The position numbers and the translations under genes were made by a program. The notes under the pieces were generated by a model that saw only the letters and a list, made by a program, of their open reading frames with translations, had not been told where the DNA came from and ran no database searches. 64,000 bases of DNA, taken from assembly GCA_019217005.1 (NCBI GenBank), contig JAHBNG010000063.1, positions 16,052-80,051 on the forward strand, in the 5' to 3' direction. Positions 54,726 to 63,909 of this stretch are shown piece by piece. This DNA is from Chloroflexi bacterium TSY (GTDB lineage Bacteria; Chloroflexota; Anaerolineae; Caldilineales; Caldilineaceae). Within the stretch, counting starts at the first letter, position 1. The number at the start of each line of letters is the position of its first letter.

Positions 54726-55155
54726 ACGAAAGATGCCCCTCATCCCCCCAACAGCGCTCAACGAAGGCACATCAGTTTCGCAGACATCCTCGGCGTATCG
54801 GCGGCGGGGGTGAAAGAGGCAACCAGCCGGTGGGTTGATGGGGCTGGGTACATTGCCCTCGAAGATAATGCGGCTTCGGTTCCGCCTGAGATCAGGGACG
54901 GACACGGCTGATAGCAGGGCCTCGGTATAGGGATGTCGGTGATTCTGGTAGATCTCGACGATCTTGCCCAGGTACTTGACCGCCACCCGGTCACTGATAC
55001 GCTACACCACGCTCAGGTCGTGAGAGATGAAGATCTGCGAGAAGCCAAAGCGCTCCCGAAGATCGATGAGCAGATTGTTGCTCTGAGCTTTGATCGACAC
55101 ATCGAGGGCTGAAACCTGTTCGTCCGCGATGATGAACCGTGGAATGATAGCCCTA
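54725..55155 (-). pseudogene. C-terminal relic of an Opp/Dpp-type ABC ATPase
   Basis: The reading starts within Walker B ([15 protein letters not shown]) and continues to ISHDLSVV. It meets a TAG at 55004-55002, then goes on as [20 protein letters not shown] and the oligopeptide-type tail ([16 protein letters not shown]). The N-terminal half is absent, replaced by the diverged repeat at 55151. It is a second, independent OppF-like relic besides 3496-4521. Confidence 0.8.
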
Positions 55156-55345
55156 GTGTTCTTTGCCCAAGCTGATAGTTTGCTGTCAGGGCTTATATAG
55201 CAAGTGCGGAATAAGCTGGAACTGGAGGCTGGTACGCGGAAAATTTTTGGGTATTTTTGATACCTGGAAAGGTGCAGTATAATTAGGTATACGGCCTGGG
55301 AGTGAGTCGGTTGATATACGGAAAATTTCTGGGTAATTAATAGTT
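55151..55345 (+). repeat. Diverged 190-200 bp repeat, copy 2
   Basis: It is homologous to 34176-34375 in the same orientation (AGTGTTCTTTGCC, AGCAAGTGCGGAATAA, TGGAGGCTGGTACGC, GCAGTATAATTAGG). It adjoins the broken end of the ATPase relic, so it may mark a recombination or insertion joint. Confidence 0.7.
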
Positions 55346-55452
55346 GGCGGCTTGCCTCGTTTGCAGCAAACGAATCCTTTGCAAACAATCAATTTTCCTG
55401 AAGATGGGCTGTTGCAGCGCATCTAGATATCACGCAAGAACAGTTTGACGAG

Positions 55453-55692
55453 ATGTTAGCGGGGCGTATTGAACATGGGCATCTCAATCGTGACTGGGCA
55501 GCAGTTCGCGTGATCGAGTGGGCTAAATATGAAGATATGATCCGGATACTTGGGTTTCCAGCACTTGTCAAGAATTGGGCCCGTTGGCGTAAGTGTATCC
55601 GCTCAGAGGAACAACAGCGTTCACTGGACTTTCTTGTTGATTGGCTCCCTAAATATCATCCTGAGTTGCTTGACGAAGCGCCTACGGAGTAA
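55453..55692 (+). CDS. Hypothetical protein, possibly 5'-truncated
   Basis: From the ATG at 55453 the product has 79 residues (HGHLNRDWAAVRVIEWAKYE, later LDFLVDWLPKYHPELLDEAP). The same frame is open upstream as AAHLDITQEQFDE without an ATG, so the true protein may be longer and cut off at the repeat junction. I do not recognise the family. Confidence 0.5.
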   Translation: MLAGRIEHGHLNRDWAAVRVIEWAKYEDMIRILGFPALVKNWARWRKCIRSEEQQRSLDFLVDWLPKYHPELLDEAPTE

Positions 55693-55737
55693 TGGATATG
55701 TGGGCATTTATCCACCGATTTAGCCCGGAAGTTGTGT

Positions 55738-55845
55738 ATGGTTACTCATAAGGAATGGGAATTGGTTCGATGGATCGATCCGCCAGTTCCTGAACAATAT
55801 ATAGCAGAATTGAATGCACTTGGTGAAGGATTAATCATTGTCTAA
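55738..55845 (+). CDS. Short ORF before the IS, possibly a gene tail
   Basis: The 35-codon frame reads KEWELVRWIDPPVPEQYIAE and ends GEGLIIV. Its stop lies within the 6-bp target site of the following IS. With the IS removed, the stop would be followed after only a few bases by the amidohydrolase ATG, so this looks like the C-terminal end of a former upstream gene in that operon. No ribosome-binding site is obvious. Confidence 0.35.
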   Translation: MVTHKEWELVRWIDPPVPEQYIAELNALGEGLIIV

Positions 55846-55849
55846 CTCG

Positions 55850-57341
55850 CTTTACTTTCTGGTAAAGGCTTGAGTGACAAAGGGCAAACCGAAAGGGGCG
55901 GAAAAAAGAATCCACCCTGAAAAAACGGGATAAAATGTAAAAATAGTGCTCGGCTAGTTTAAGCAGCGGCATTGAGGCGGCGATGAGCGAGAACGCCTTT
56001 AGGGAAATGGTGTGAAACCGAGGCCTTTTTCCGAAAGTCAGGGTCGAGTTGGTCAGGAGTTGGAAAAAGAGCACTCGAGAGAACACGGCGCAGCCTGCCG
56101 GGAGTGGCTTGAGGCTCTCGATCCCAGTAGCCAGTCGGTATGGGAGGAAGAGAAGCGGCTAAATGGGAAAGAAGATTGCCAGCCAGCAGCCCCAGTTCAG
56201 GTAAGCGGAAACAAGCCTCATCGGCATGAACAAATTGACGATGTAAGCCAATCATCTGCTTGGAAGCCAAGGGGGGATGTTCAACAGGCCAGCGTTCCAG
56301 GTAGACAAGATAAATGGTTTCAGGCTGCAAAGTCATAACGGTCGCCAAAACCAAAGGTGTGTTGTAGGCCGGATCCTGAATGACGTAAATCGAGTAGGTA
56401 CGGTTGGCTGTATCCACCTTGGTTGTTCTGGGGACGAGATTGTGCCATGCTTGATAGCAAATCAGGCGACCACTATAGAGAAAGCGACCAGACGAGTCCG
56501 GAGTTGTAGCCTCGAGTCGCTTTCCCTTATAGCTGCGAGAGAGCGGTCGCACAATATCACCATATTCAGGTGGTCTGCCTTTTTCTTTGCGTTTGGGGAA
56601 CTCATTGCGGCGCACTGTGCAGTTAATCGCTTCCCGCAGGACAAATCGGTCGATGCCGCTTTCTAGCATTTCTCTGATTGTAAACCCGGCATCGACCACC
56701 GCCACTTCGTCTGACTCCAGTGATTTCTTCGTCTCTGTCAGCAGCTTTTTCCGAAACTCACTTTCCTTTGTTCCAACCGTGCATCTCATGATTGCCTTGA
56801 GCAGTGGCACTCGCTTCCCGCCTATCTCCCCGAGCTTATCATCACTCCAAAGATGAGCGGGCAATGCCCGACGAGCCGTTGAGTTATAGAGTCGGTTCAC
56901 TTTCCCTTGCAGCTTCGGTCGCCAGAACCCTGTGATATCTATGCTTTTCACTCGGTACCCTTCTAACTTTTGCCTCCATTCCCTTTCCACTTCTTCTTGC
57001 CACGACCCCAGCAGACTTGTGATATCCCATGATCCATATCGAAAGCTCCACCAGCTTCGCCGGAGCTCCTCATCTTCAAACCCGCTTTCTTTCAATGCGC
57101 TATGGATTGCTCCTCGACTTTTCAGAAACGACCCATTCAGCATTGCCCACATCAGACGCATTACATTTACGTTTGTTCCCATCGGCGTTACTTGCAATAC
57201 ATTCATCAGTACTGCTATAGTTATTTCTGGCGCGGTTAGCATTCCTTCCTCCTTTTTGGGTTCTCTACCTTTAGGATGAACTGCTAACCGCTTTTTGTCA
57301 CATTTCTCACCTCATCTCTTTTCTTTTACCAGAAAGTAAAG
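55850..57341 (-). mobile_element. IS element copy 2 (1492 bp), complete
   Basis: The termini CTTTACTTTCTGGTAAA and TTTACCAGAAAGTAAAG are as in copy 1 (30524-32247). It is flanked by AACTCG on both sides (55844-55849 and 57342-57347). It inserted immediately upstream of the amidohydrolase start and cut that gene off from its upstream operon. Confidence 0.9.
55959..57242 (-). CDS. DDE-type transposase, intact copy
   Basis: This transposase of 427 residues is uninterrupted. Candidate catalytic acids lie in SIDITGFWRPKLQG, HLWSDDKLGEIGGKR, AVVDAGFTIREML and the C-terminal YLVYLERWPVEHPPLA. The last recalls the Y...R.P.E segment of IS4-superfamily enzymes. I cannot assign it to a named IS family without a search. 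It is the likely source able to mobilise the damaged copy at 30524. Confidence 0.85.
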   Translation of the reverse strand: MLTAPEITIAVLMNVLQVTPMGTNVNVMRLMWAMLNGSFLKSRGAIHSALKESGFEDEELRRSWWSFRYGSWDITSLLGSWQEEVEREWRQKLEGYRVKSIDITGFWRPKLQGKVNRLYNSTARRALPAHLWSDDKLGEIGGKRVPLLKAIMRCTVGTKESEFRKKLLTETKKSLESDEVAVVDAGFTIREMLESGIDRFVLREAINCTVRRNEFPKRKEKGRPPEYGDIVRPLSRSYKGKRLEATTPDSSGRFLYSGRLICYQAWHNLVPRTTKVDTANRTYSIYVIQDPAYNTPLVLATVMTLQPETIYLVYLERWPVEHPPLASKQMIGLHRQFVHADEACFRLPELGLLAGNLLSHLAASLPPIPTGYWDREPQATPGRLRRVLSSALFPTPDQLDPDFRKKASVSHHFPKGVLAHRRLNAAA

Positions 57342-57352
57342 AACTCGCGAAG

Positions 57353-58597
57353 ATGAAAAAATACGACTGGATGATCAAAGGTGGACGGGTCATCGATCCG
57401 GCCAATGATATTGAGGGTGTTTTTGATGTCGCCATCGACGCCGGCCAGATTGCAGCGGTGCAGGAGACACTCGACGCGGATTTAGCGGAACATGTATACG
57501 ATGCCAGCAGCAAGCTGGTCACGCCCGGCTTGATTGACCTGCACGTACACGGCTATCATCTGGTTACTCCGTTGGGCATCGATGTTGATCACTATTGTCT
57601 GGGCCGGGGGGTGACCACCGCAACCGACGCCGGCAGCGCGGGCTGTGACACCTTTGCGGGGTTTCGCGCCTTTGCGGCAGAACGGTTCAAGACGCGTTTG
57701 CTTGCGTTTCTGAACATCTCGCGGGCGGGCCTCGCCTTTGCCGGCCCTTCAGGTGGCGACGTGCCCGGTGAACTGGAGACGTTGAAGCTGATCAGCAGCC
57801 GTGACTGTATCGATTGCATCGAATCCAACCGCGATCTTCTGATCGGTGTGAAGATACGCCTTTCCGATACGAATGCCGACCAGGGACGCAACGAGGCCGC
57901 AGCGTATGAGAGCGCACGAGAAGCGGCTGCGGCGACCAGGCTACCACTAATGGCGCATCACAGCTTTTCGACCGTGCCGCTGGAGGAGTGTCCGGGTTGG
58001 ATGGCATCCGGCGATATCTACACCCACGCCTATCATGGCTTTGCCAGCACCATCGTCGATCCTGCCACGCGCCGGGTCCATCCGGCTGTGCGCGCGGCAC
58101 GCGAGAACGGTGTGCTCTTTGACATCGGCCACGGCATGGGGGCATTCAACTGGACAGTGGCGGAAATCTGCGCCGCGGAGGGTTTCTGGCCCGACCTCAT
58201 CAGCACGGATATGCACAGTCTCACGTGCGAGGGACCGGCCTACGACATGCCAACGGTGATGACCCGGCTGCTTCACCTGGGCATGTCGCTACGAGGTAAT
58301 CCGGTGCTCGACCATTGGTGCCGCACGGGCGATTGGTTGGGAGGACCGCATCGGCACGTTGGGGTTGGACGCGAAGCCGACATCGCCATACTTACGCTCG
58401 AAGAGGTCGACATGGAACTCGAGGATTGCCACGGACAAATGCGGCGGATCGGGCAACGCCTGGTGCCGCAGGCTGTGTGGAGCGCGGGACAAATGGGTGA
58501 CATCACTGTGCCACGCCACTGGCCCAACCAGGAGAAGATCGAGGCCGCAAAGGCGTGGTGGCCCCGGCTGGTTATTCGCGACGATTCGCTGGTGTGA
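57353..58597 (+). CDS. Amidohydrolase-superfamily metallohydrolase
   Basis: This protein of 414 residues starts with the typical small beta domain (IKGGRVIDPANDIEGVFDVA). Metal ligands are visible as LIDLHVHGYH, the carboxylated-lysine candidate in LIGVKIRLSD, His in PLMAHHSFS and in YTHAYHGF, and Asp in LISTDMHSL. It resembles the dihydroorotase-like/deacetylase group of uncertain substrate. The IS ending at 57341 now lies just before its start, so its transcription may depend on the IS. Confidence 0.87.
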   Translation: MKKYDWMIKGGRVIDPANDIEGVFDVAIDAGQIAAVQETLDADLAEHVYDASSKLVTPGLIDLHVHGYHLVTPLGIDVDHYCLGRGVTTATDAGSAGCDTFAGFRAFAAERFKTRLLAFLNISRAGLAFAGPSGGDVPGELETLKLISSRDCIDCIESNRDLLIGVKIRLSDTNADQGRNEAAAYESAREAAAATRLPLMAHHSFSTVPLEECPGWMASGDIYTHAYHGFASTIVDPATRRVHPAVRAARENGVLFDIGHGMGAFNWTVAEICAAEGFWPDLISTDMHSLTCEGPAYDMPTVMTRLLHLGMSLRGNPVLDHWCRTGDWLGGPHRHVGVGREADIAILTLEEVDMELEDCHGQMRRIGQRLVPQAVWSAGQMGDITVPRHWPNQEKIEAAKAWWPRLVIRDDSLV

Positions 58598-58655
58598 AAT
58601 GAATTTTCTCTATGCGGGGTTTGATGACATTTGCCCACACTACCAGAGCACAAAA

Positions 58656-59619
58656 ATGAACAACATCCCTTCCGACATCAGGCCGTCGTTTCCCGTGGAG
58701 GTGCCACGGGAACAGGTGCGCGAAGTTTCAAGAATTGCTGGGAATCGATCGGATTCCGGAGCGAGTCGAGTTCGAACGGGGCGAATCCCACGAGGATGAG
58801 GGACGATCTTTACGCGGGTAATGTTCCCGAACAACCTGGGGAATCGGTCGAGGCGACGGTGGTCCGAGCGGCGGATCCACCTGCGGCAAGGCAGGCGGGT
58901 GTAGTCTGCATGCCCGGCACGGGCAGTTCGATGGAAGAGGTCCTGGATCCACGCCTCTATCGTCCGAAACCGGAGCGGGGACCGCTGCTCGGCTTCGGAC
59001 GCGAGTTGGCGCGACGCAGGGTTGCCGTACTGAGCTTCTCTCCGAAGGGGACGGTGGGGCGCAGAAAGACGATCGAGGCGTGGGAGACGGAAGCGAAGCT
59101 CCTGGCACCCTACGGCCGGCCGCAGATCGGGGTGCTGGCCGACGAAGCGATGCGTGCGTCCCTCGTGCTCGGTGCGATGGATGGCGTCGATGAGGCACGC
59201 ATCGGGCTGACGGGGATGTCGCTGGGTGGACTGGCTTCGTGGATGGCGATGGCTCTCGGCCCGTGGGTGAAGACGGTCGCGGCCGTATGCGGCGTGTTGG
59301 GGACGCTGGAACAAGTGATCCATCACAGTCAAGTCGATCGCCACAGCTCCTTCCTGTTCATTCCGCACCTACTCAGGTACTTTGACCATCCCGAGATCGT
59401 CGCCGCGGCATCGCGCCGCGTCCATTCATGATGGTCGCACCGACGGAGGATGACGATATGCCGCGCTCAGGGGTTGACGAGTTGATACGCGTTGTTCAAC
59501 CGGTCTACGATGCGGCTGGTCGTCCCGATGACTTTCGGGTGCACCGACCACCGGGTATCCACACCTTTCGGCTCGAATACTTCGATTGGGTCGCCGCGTG
59601 GTTTGACGAGTATCTGTAG
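58656..59619 (+). pseudogene. Alpha/beta hydrolase, multiply frameshifted
   Basis: Homology runs through three frames. The N-terminal part is around REQVRE...FQELLGIDRIPERVEFE with a one-base shift near 58725. The central part begins at about 58800, with VCMPGTGSSMEE and the nucleophile elbow LTGMSLGGLASW. The C-terminal part (RPDDFRVHRPPGIHTF with the catalytic His) follows a shift near 59425. The type is dienelactone-hydrolase/acetyl-esterase-like. As written it cannot give a full enzyme. Confidence 0.78.
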
Positions 59620-60001
59620 GATCACCGAACGAGGATGAGGAGACGGTCGAAAGTGACGTCACCGGAGCCCAGCTACCATTACGATCGCACGCGAAACTGA
59701 CAATATAATCCCGTTGAAACAACCTTATCCAAATATCTGGGATCAGATAAAATGAAGATTCGGCATATTAGAAATGCAACTATGGTCATAGAAGTCAATG
59801 ATAAGGTGATATTAGTTGACCCTATGATAAATCCGATGGGGACAATGCCTCCATTTACATTATTCAGATTTAAACCGAAAAGGAATCCGACAGTACCTTT
59901 GCCGGAAAACTGTAAACAAACGCTGGAAAGGGTTACTCATTGCCTTATCACACATCGGCATCCAGACCACATTGACACGGAGGGAGTAAAATATTTAGTT
60001 G

Positions 60002-61544
60002 ACTCGATAGTTGTATTTTGAGCAGGTGCCAGATTTGACAAAGTCAAATTAAGCAGAGCAGACCTGCCGTTTGGCGAAAAGGGTAGCGAAGACCTCCGCA
60101 ATCTCCTGTCCGTCATTCAAGGCATCATGAGCCGTCAAGATGAGATCTTGAATCAGTGACTGAGTTTGCTGCCGGGTAGCCTCACCAAGGGATTTGCTGG
60201 GCGAGAATTGAGTTTTAGCCAATGATGGTCCCAAACAATCAAGGTGCAAGAGAGAATAAGCCACGAAGACCAGAGACCAATGTTTTTGAAAGGCGTGGGC
60301 AGTTCGCATGCAATATTCATCAAGACCAAGCAGTTGTTTACCATCCTGATAAACCGTCTCGATAGGCCAACGAAGCAGGTAAATCGAGAGAATGCGTTTG
60401 GCATTACAGTCGGTGCGATTGGTCACTAAAACGGCATAATTGTCTTGCAATTCAGGATTATCAAAACTAATCACGATGCGTACCTTGCCGATAGAAGGGA
60501 TACGCACAGTCATGGTAAAGGTACGACCATCAATGGTGACAGGCTTGTAGGCATTCTGGGGATGTAGGGGACCAACTCTTTGACTTTAATATGTGGCCCC
60601 TCGAAAGTTATCGGCTGACCATCTTCATCCCGCAAACGAAAACTATTTGTCTCCAGATTGCGATTGCACTTCAAGATGCTGATCCAATCTTTATTCAGAC
60701 GATCGAGTACAGCTAGAAAATCTGGAGCGAGATACCAACCATCGAAGAGAGCCCAACCAAAGATAAGGGTTCGTTCAACAGCTTTTCAACCAGTTCACTG
60801 GCAATGGTTATCTTGGTCTTAAACGCTTCGTCTCGCTCTCGAAAGGCGGGGTCAGTTAATAGGTGGCTATCCACTCGTTTATGAAAAGCGGTTCGTTCTT
60901 TCTTTTTCTTGGGAATCTCGGTCACTGGGAAATGTTTTTCCACAAATGCTTCCCAGTCGGTAAACTCTTCGTACCGTCGGTAGATACTTGCATCGACCGG
61001 AAAACGGATAGCGCCACTGACATAGTGACTTGTGACTAAGTTATGAGCCAGTGGATGCTGACCATTGCTATGATTGTAGTGGGTGTCGATATACTCGAAC
61101 AGACTTCCCACATGTTCACATAGTGTATCGTCAATCGCTAATACCGATTCTGACTCTGAACGTTGGTATTGTGCTGTCTCTGACTTCATGTAACCTATAC
61201 GCTCATCATTGAGTTTTTCGGCTCGCCAAGGAGCTTCACTCAGATACCGTGATACATTCGTCTTATCTGCACTATCTAGAATGCAACGGGCAATATTTGC
61301 CATGCTTTTGTTGTCCAAGACCATCAGACCCGTCAGATAGTTTTCAAAGTGGCGAAACTGTTTACGATTGGCAAATACTGAACGAAAGGTTTCGCTATGC
61401 TCCTTGACCAGTGGCGCTACATTTACTATCGGCAATTGCATCTTGATGGCTCCTTTTCTGCACTTTTTTCTTGATGCAATCTATTGAGATGACTTTTGTC
61501 TCTTTTGTCAAAATTGGAAAACCTTCATTTCACAACTATCGAGT
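60002..61544 (-). mobile_element. IS701/IS4-like insertion sequence, 1543 bp
   Basis: The ends are imperfect inverted repeats of about 40 bp beginning ACTCGATAGTTGT, with inner similarity through ATTTGACAAA. It is flanked by the 5-bp duplication AGTTG (59997-60001 and 61545-61549). Its removal restores the metallo-beta-lactamase-fold gene. Confidence 0.9.
60049..61441 (-). pseudogene. IS701/IS4-like transposase, frameshifted
   Basis: The N-terminal frame has HFENYLTGLMVLDNKSMANI, RYLSEAPWRAEKL and SVLAIDDTLCEHVG with the first catalytic Asp. A shift near 60775 leads to a second stretch (FGWALFDGWYLAPDFLAVLD with the second Asp). A further shift near 60530 leads to RILSIYLLRWPIETVYQDGK with the Glu. 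The pattern is that of IS701/DDE_5-type enzymes. It is inactive as written. Confidence 0.82.
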
Positions 61545-62065
61545 AGTTGAAAAGAACATTCCTATTATCTGTAGTGTGCTAGATGAGAACGCATTCAAGA
61601 AAAAGGGGCTAAATGTTGTCCAAACCGTAGAGTATTGGAAGAGAACTGACTTCTTAGATGGCAAAATTGAGGGAATTCCAGCAAGACATGGATATGGTTT
61701 TATAGCAAAACCTGCAGGTCCTGTAATGGGATTCTACCTTGAACCACCTGATCAACCCTCCATCTATTTGAGTTCTGATACGATATATACAGATGACGTT
61801 GATAAAGTCCTTAAGGAATATAAACCTGCCATTAGTGTTTTAGCTTCAGGATCTGGTCAATTTGATATCTTCAAGCCATTACTAATGACAGTGAAGGATA
61901 TTATTAGATTTACAAAAAATGCTCCCAATAAAGTAATAATGAATCACATGGAAGCACTAAATCATTGTCCAACCACAAGAAAAGATTTAAGGAAAACTAA
62001 CCGATGAGAGGCTCATCGAAAAAGCATATATTCCAAATGATGGTGATTGGATAGCAATAGATTGA

Positions 62066-62199
62066 AGCCAGCAGGCACAGACTGGGAATCAACAGAATAG
62101 ATGGCAAACGCGTCGAGCAACGTGTTAATCCGTGCGTCATTGCGTCTGCAACTACATTCCAGTGTTGTTGGAAGTGATGGAGCTGGGATTCCGGCACCA
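62066..62199. other. Unassigned sequence after the metallo-beta-lactamase-fold gene
   Basis: The minus strand is open as SQLHHFQQHWNVVADAMTHG and beyond, but I recognise no family and no start, and the frame runs into the tandem repeat. I treat it as non-coding or relic sequence. Confidence 0.3.
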
Positions 62200-62412
62200 C
62201 ATAAGAACCTATTTGTTTTGCCTGCAATTGTGCAGGCTGGTATGCGGCGGCACCCAACAAACTTGCTCATATCGACACAAGATCGTCGATCTTGATCCGT
62301 TAAGGGCCTATTTGTTTGGGCCTGCAATTGTGCAGGCGGACGGCAAACAGTATTGCGGCGGCACCAACAATCTTGTTCATATCGACACAAAATTGTCGAT
62401 CTTGATCCTATA
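62200..62412. repeat. Two tandem 105-110 bp repeats with paired palindromes
   Basis: Each unit has CCTATTTGTTTtg, the palindrome GCCTGCAATTGTGCAGGC, GCGGCGGCACC, CATATCGACACAA and a second palindrome ATCGACACAAGATCGTCGAT (or its AATTGT variant), ending CTTGATCC. Small differences occur between the two. They lead straight into the CCGAAAAGT-family palindrome. Confidence 0.85.
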
Positions 62413-62497
62413 GGGCCTATCTGAAAAGTGGTTGTGAGTCCATCCAACTTCTCGAGCGAGAATGGACCGTTACAGAACTTTCGGATAAGCACTAAGG
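62413..62497. repeat. Palindromic repeat, CCGAAAAGT family, second dispersed copy
   Basis: It matches 13199-13282: CTATCTGAAAAGTGGTTGTG on the left, CTCGAG in the centre, and ACTTTCGGATAAGCACTAAG on the right. One base is missing in the right arm compared with the first copy. Confidence 0.85.
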
Positions 62498-62533
62498 CTC
62501 GATCTCGGATCGACTGTTACTTGTCGAGAGGAG

Positions 62534-63339
62534 TCAGCGCGTTGGCACGAACTCGGCTACAGCGGCATTGAACTTGACCGGCTCGTCGTAGAACGGTGCA
62601 TGGCCGCTTTGTTCGCATGTCACCAATTGAGCGTTGGGAATCGTCTCGGCCATGTAGAGACAACCGGATAGGCGCTGCTCTGTTAGTGACGATCAGCATC
62701 GGCAGATCGATGCTGGCAACAGAGGGCGCCAGTCTTCTTGTAGTCCGGACCCAAGGTGACACTCTGGTCCGGTGAGTTGCCTTTCGTCTCATCCACCATC
62801 CAGTCCAGCTCTTCCTCAGAAATCTCGGTTGCGAACATCTGGCGAAAGCCTAGGCGTAGACGCACCATCTCGTCTTCTGCCGCCCCGTCCTCTGTCTCTG
62901 CCTCGTCATCGTGCACCACCGGCTCATGTAGCGCAAGGCAAGGGACTTCGTCGACCAGCACCGCGCCATTGAGCCTGTAGCCCCGAAACAGCTCCAGATA
63001 CGACAGAACGGTTCGGGCCCCGATTGACCATCCAACCAGGGTCACACCGTTGAGGTCGAGCGCTTCGATGACCTCTCGGACATCCATTGCGTAGCGGGCA
63101 GTACGATGACCCCAAGCCGTCTTATCGGACCGGCCGTTACCGCGCGTGTCGGCGGCAATGACGCGGAACTGAGTCGCCAGCACCGGGATCTGCTTTCTCC
63201 ACCAGGCCATGCTGAGACCACCGCCGTGGATGAGCAGAATCGGTCTACCCTGCCCCATCTCTTCGTAGTAGAGGCGGACCCCGTCATTGGCTCGAATGAA
63301 ACCGGTGGTTCTTTTCCTGCGTGTTCCTTCGAGGATCAT
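62534..63339 (-). pseudogene. Alpha/beta hydrolase, frameshifted near the C-terminus
   Basis: From the ATG at 63339 (MILEGTRRKRTTGFIRANDG) the frame has PILLIHGGGLSMAWWRKQIP, then the nucleophile elbow LVGWSIGARTVL. After about residue 205 the homology moves to other frames (SIDLPMLIVTN, then YMAETIPNAQLVTCEQSGHA with the catalytic His) and ends FNAAVAEFVPTR with a stop at 62534. At least two single-base shifts (near 62730 and 62660) break it. Confidence 0.8.
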
Positions 63340-63648
63340 TGTATTTCCCCTAACCTGGACAAGGCCGCTTGCTAACAAGACCGCTTCGCTTACAAGCCAG
63401 AACCAAAAGGACAAGATGAATGAGATGATCACCTCTCATCTTATTCATCTCAATCATATCTAGGCTGGTGATAGGTTGATGCCCGCAACCTCGGAAGGTT
63501 GTGTGGGGAGATGGTATTTGCGGATCGAAGCAAACGCTGGCGTCGCTGCCAGATTCTGCAAGAGAGCGATTCCGACATCGACGACGGCAGTCAGTTCCAG
63601 GCCACGCTGGCGATATTGCTCCCGCCATGATCCAATTCGCCGGTTCCC

Positions 63649-63909
63649 TTACGGTCGAGGCCCTCGCTTGAGATCGCATGGTCGAGCGGGAAATAGCGTC
63701 CAGCCCAGATGTTGCAACACCGCCTCGATCCGCAACAGGCTGTGGCTGGAGAGGACGCCGAGAGCGAACTGTCCAGAAATGAGTCGAAGATCTGCCTCGC
63801 GCAGGCGCGGAGTGGCATCCAGCCTTCCAGCTTCGATCTGCTGGTAGAATCGTTCCTTGGTATCAAGATGGGCGACGGTCCTCAGCCCAAAGACGATCAG
63901 TCTCATCAT
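63649..63909 (-). CDS. Hypothetical protein, possibly incomplete
   Basis: This 86-residue frame reads RLIVFGLRTVAHLDTKERFY, then RLREADLRLISGQFALGVLS. I recognise no family. The rest of the strand down to the hydrolase gene is open only in other frames, so this may be the first part of a frameshifted gene. Confidence 0.35.
   Translation of the reverse strand: MMRLIVFGLRTVAHLDTKERFYQQIEAGRLDATPRLREADLRLISGQFALGVLSSHSLLRIEAVLQHLGWTLFPARPCDLKRGPRP

Larger units (their letters stand above)
59752..62065 (+). pseudogene. Metallo-beta-lactamase-fold hydrolase split by an IS
   Basis: The N-terminal part has ATMVIEVNDKVILVDPMI and the metal motif CLITHRHPDHIDTEG (HxHxDH form). The IS at 60002-61544 interrupts it. 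Removing the IS and one AGTTG restores GVKYLVEKNIPIICSVLDEN in frame. The C-terminal part continues with IPARHGYGFIAKPAGPVMGF, SIYLSSDTIY and NHMEALNHC. One further shift near 61995 precedes the natural-looking end (TDERLIEKAYIPNDGDWIAI). The substrate is unknown. Confidence 0.88.

Noticed and set aside
62200..62412. CRISPR-like palindromic repeats (GCCTGCAATTGTGCAGGC)
   Set aside because: There are only two units and the sequence between palindromes is also repeated, so no spacers exist.
63414..63456. Terminator at the AGATGAATGAGATGA palindrome
   Set aside because: The stem is imperfect, no T-run follows on either strand, and it lies upstream rather than downstream of the hydrolase gene.
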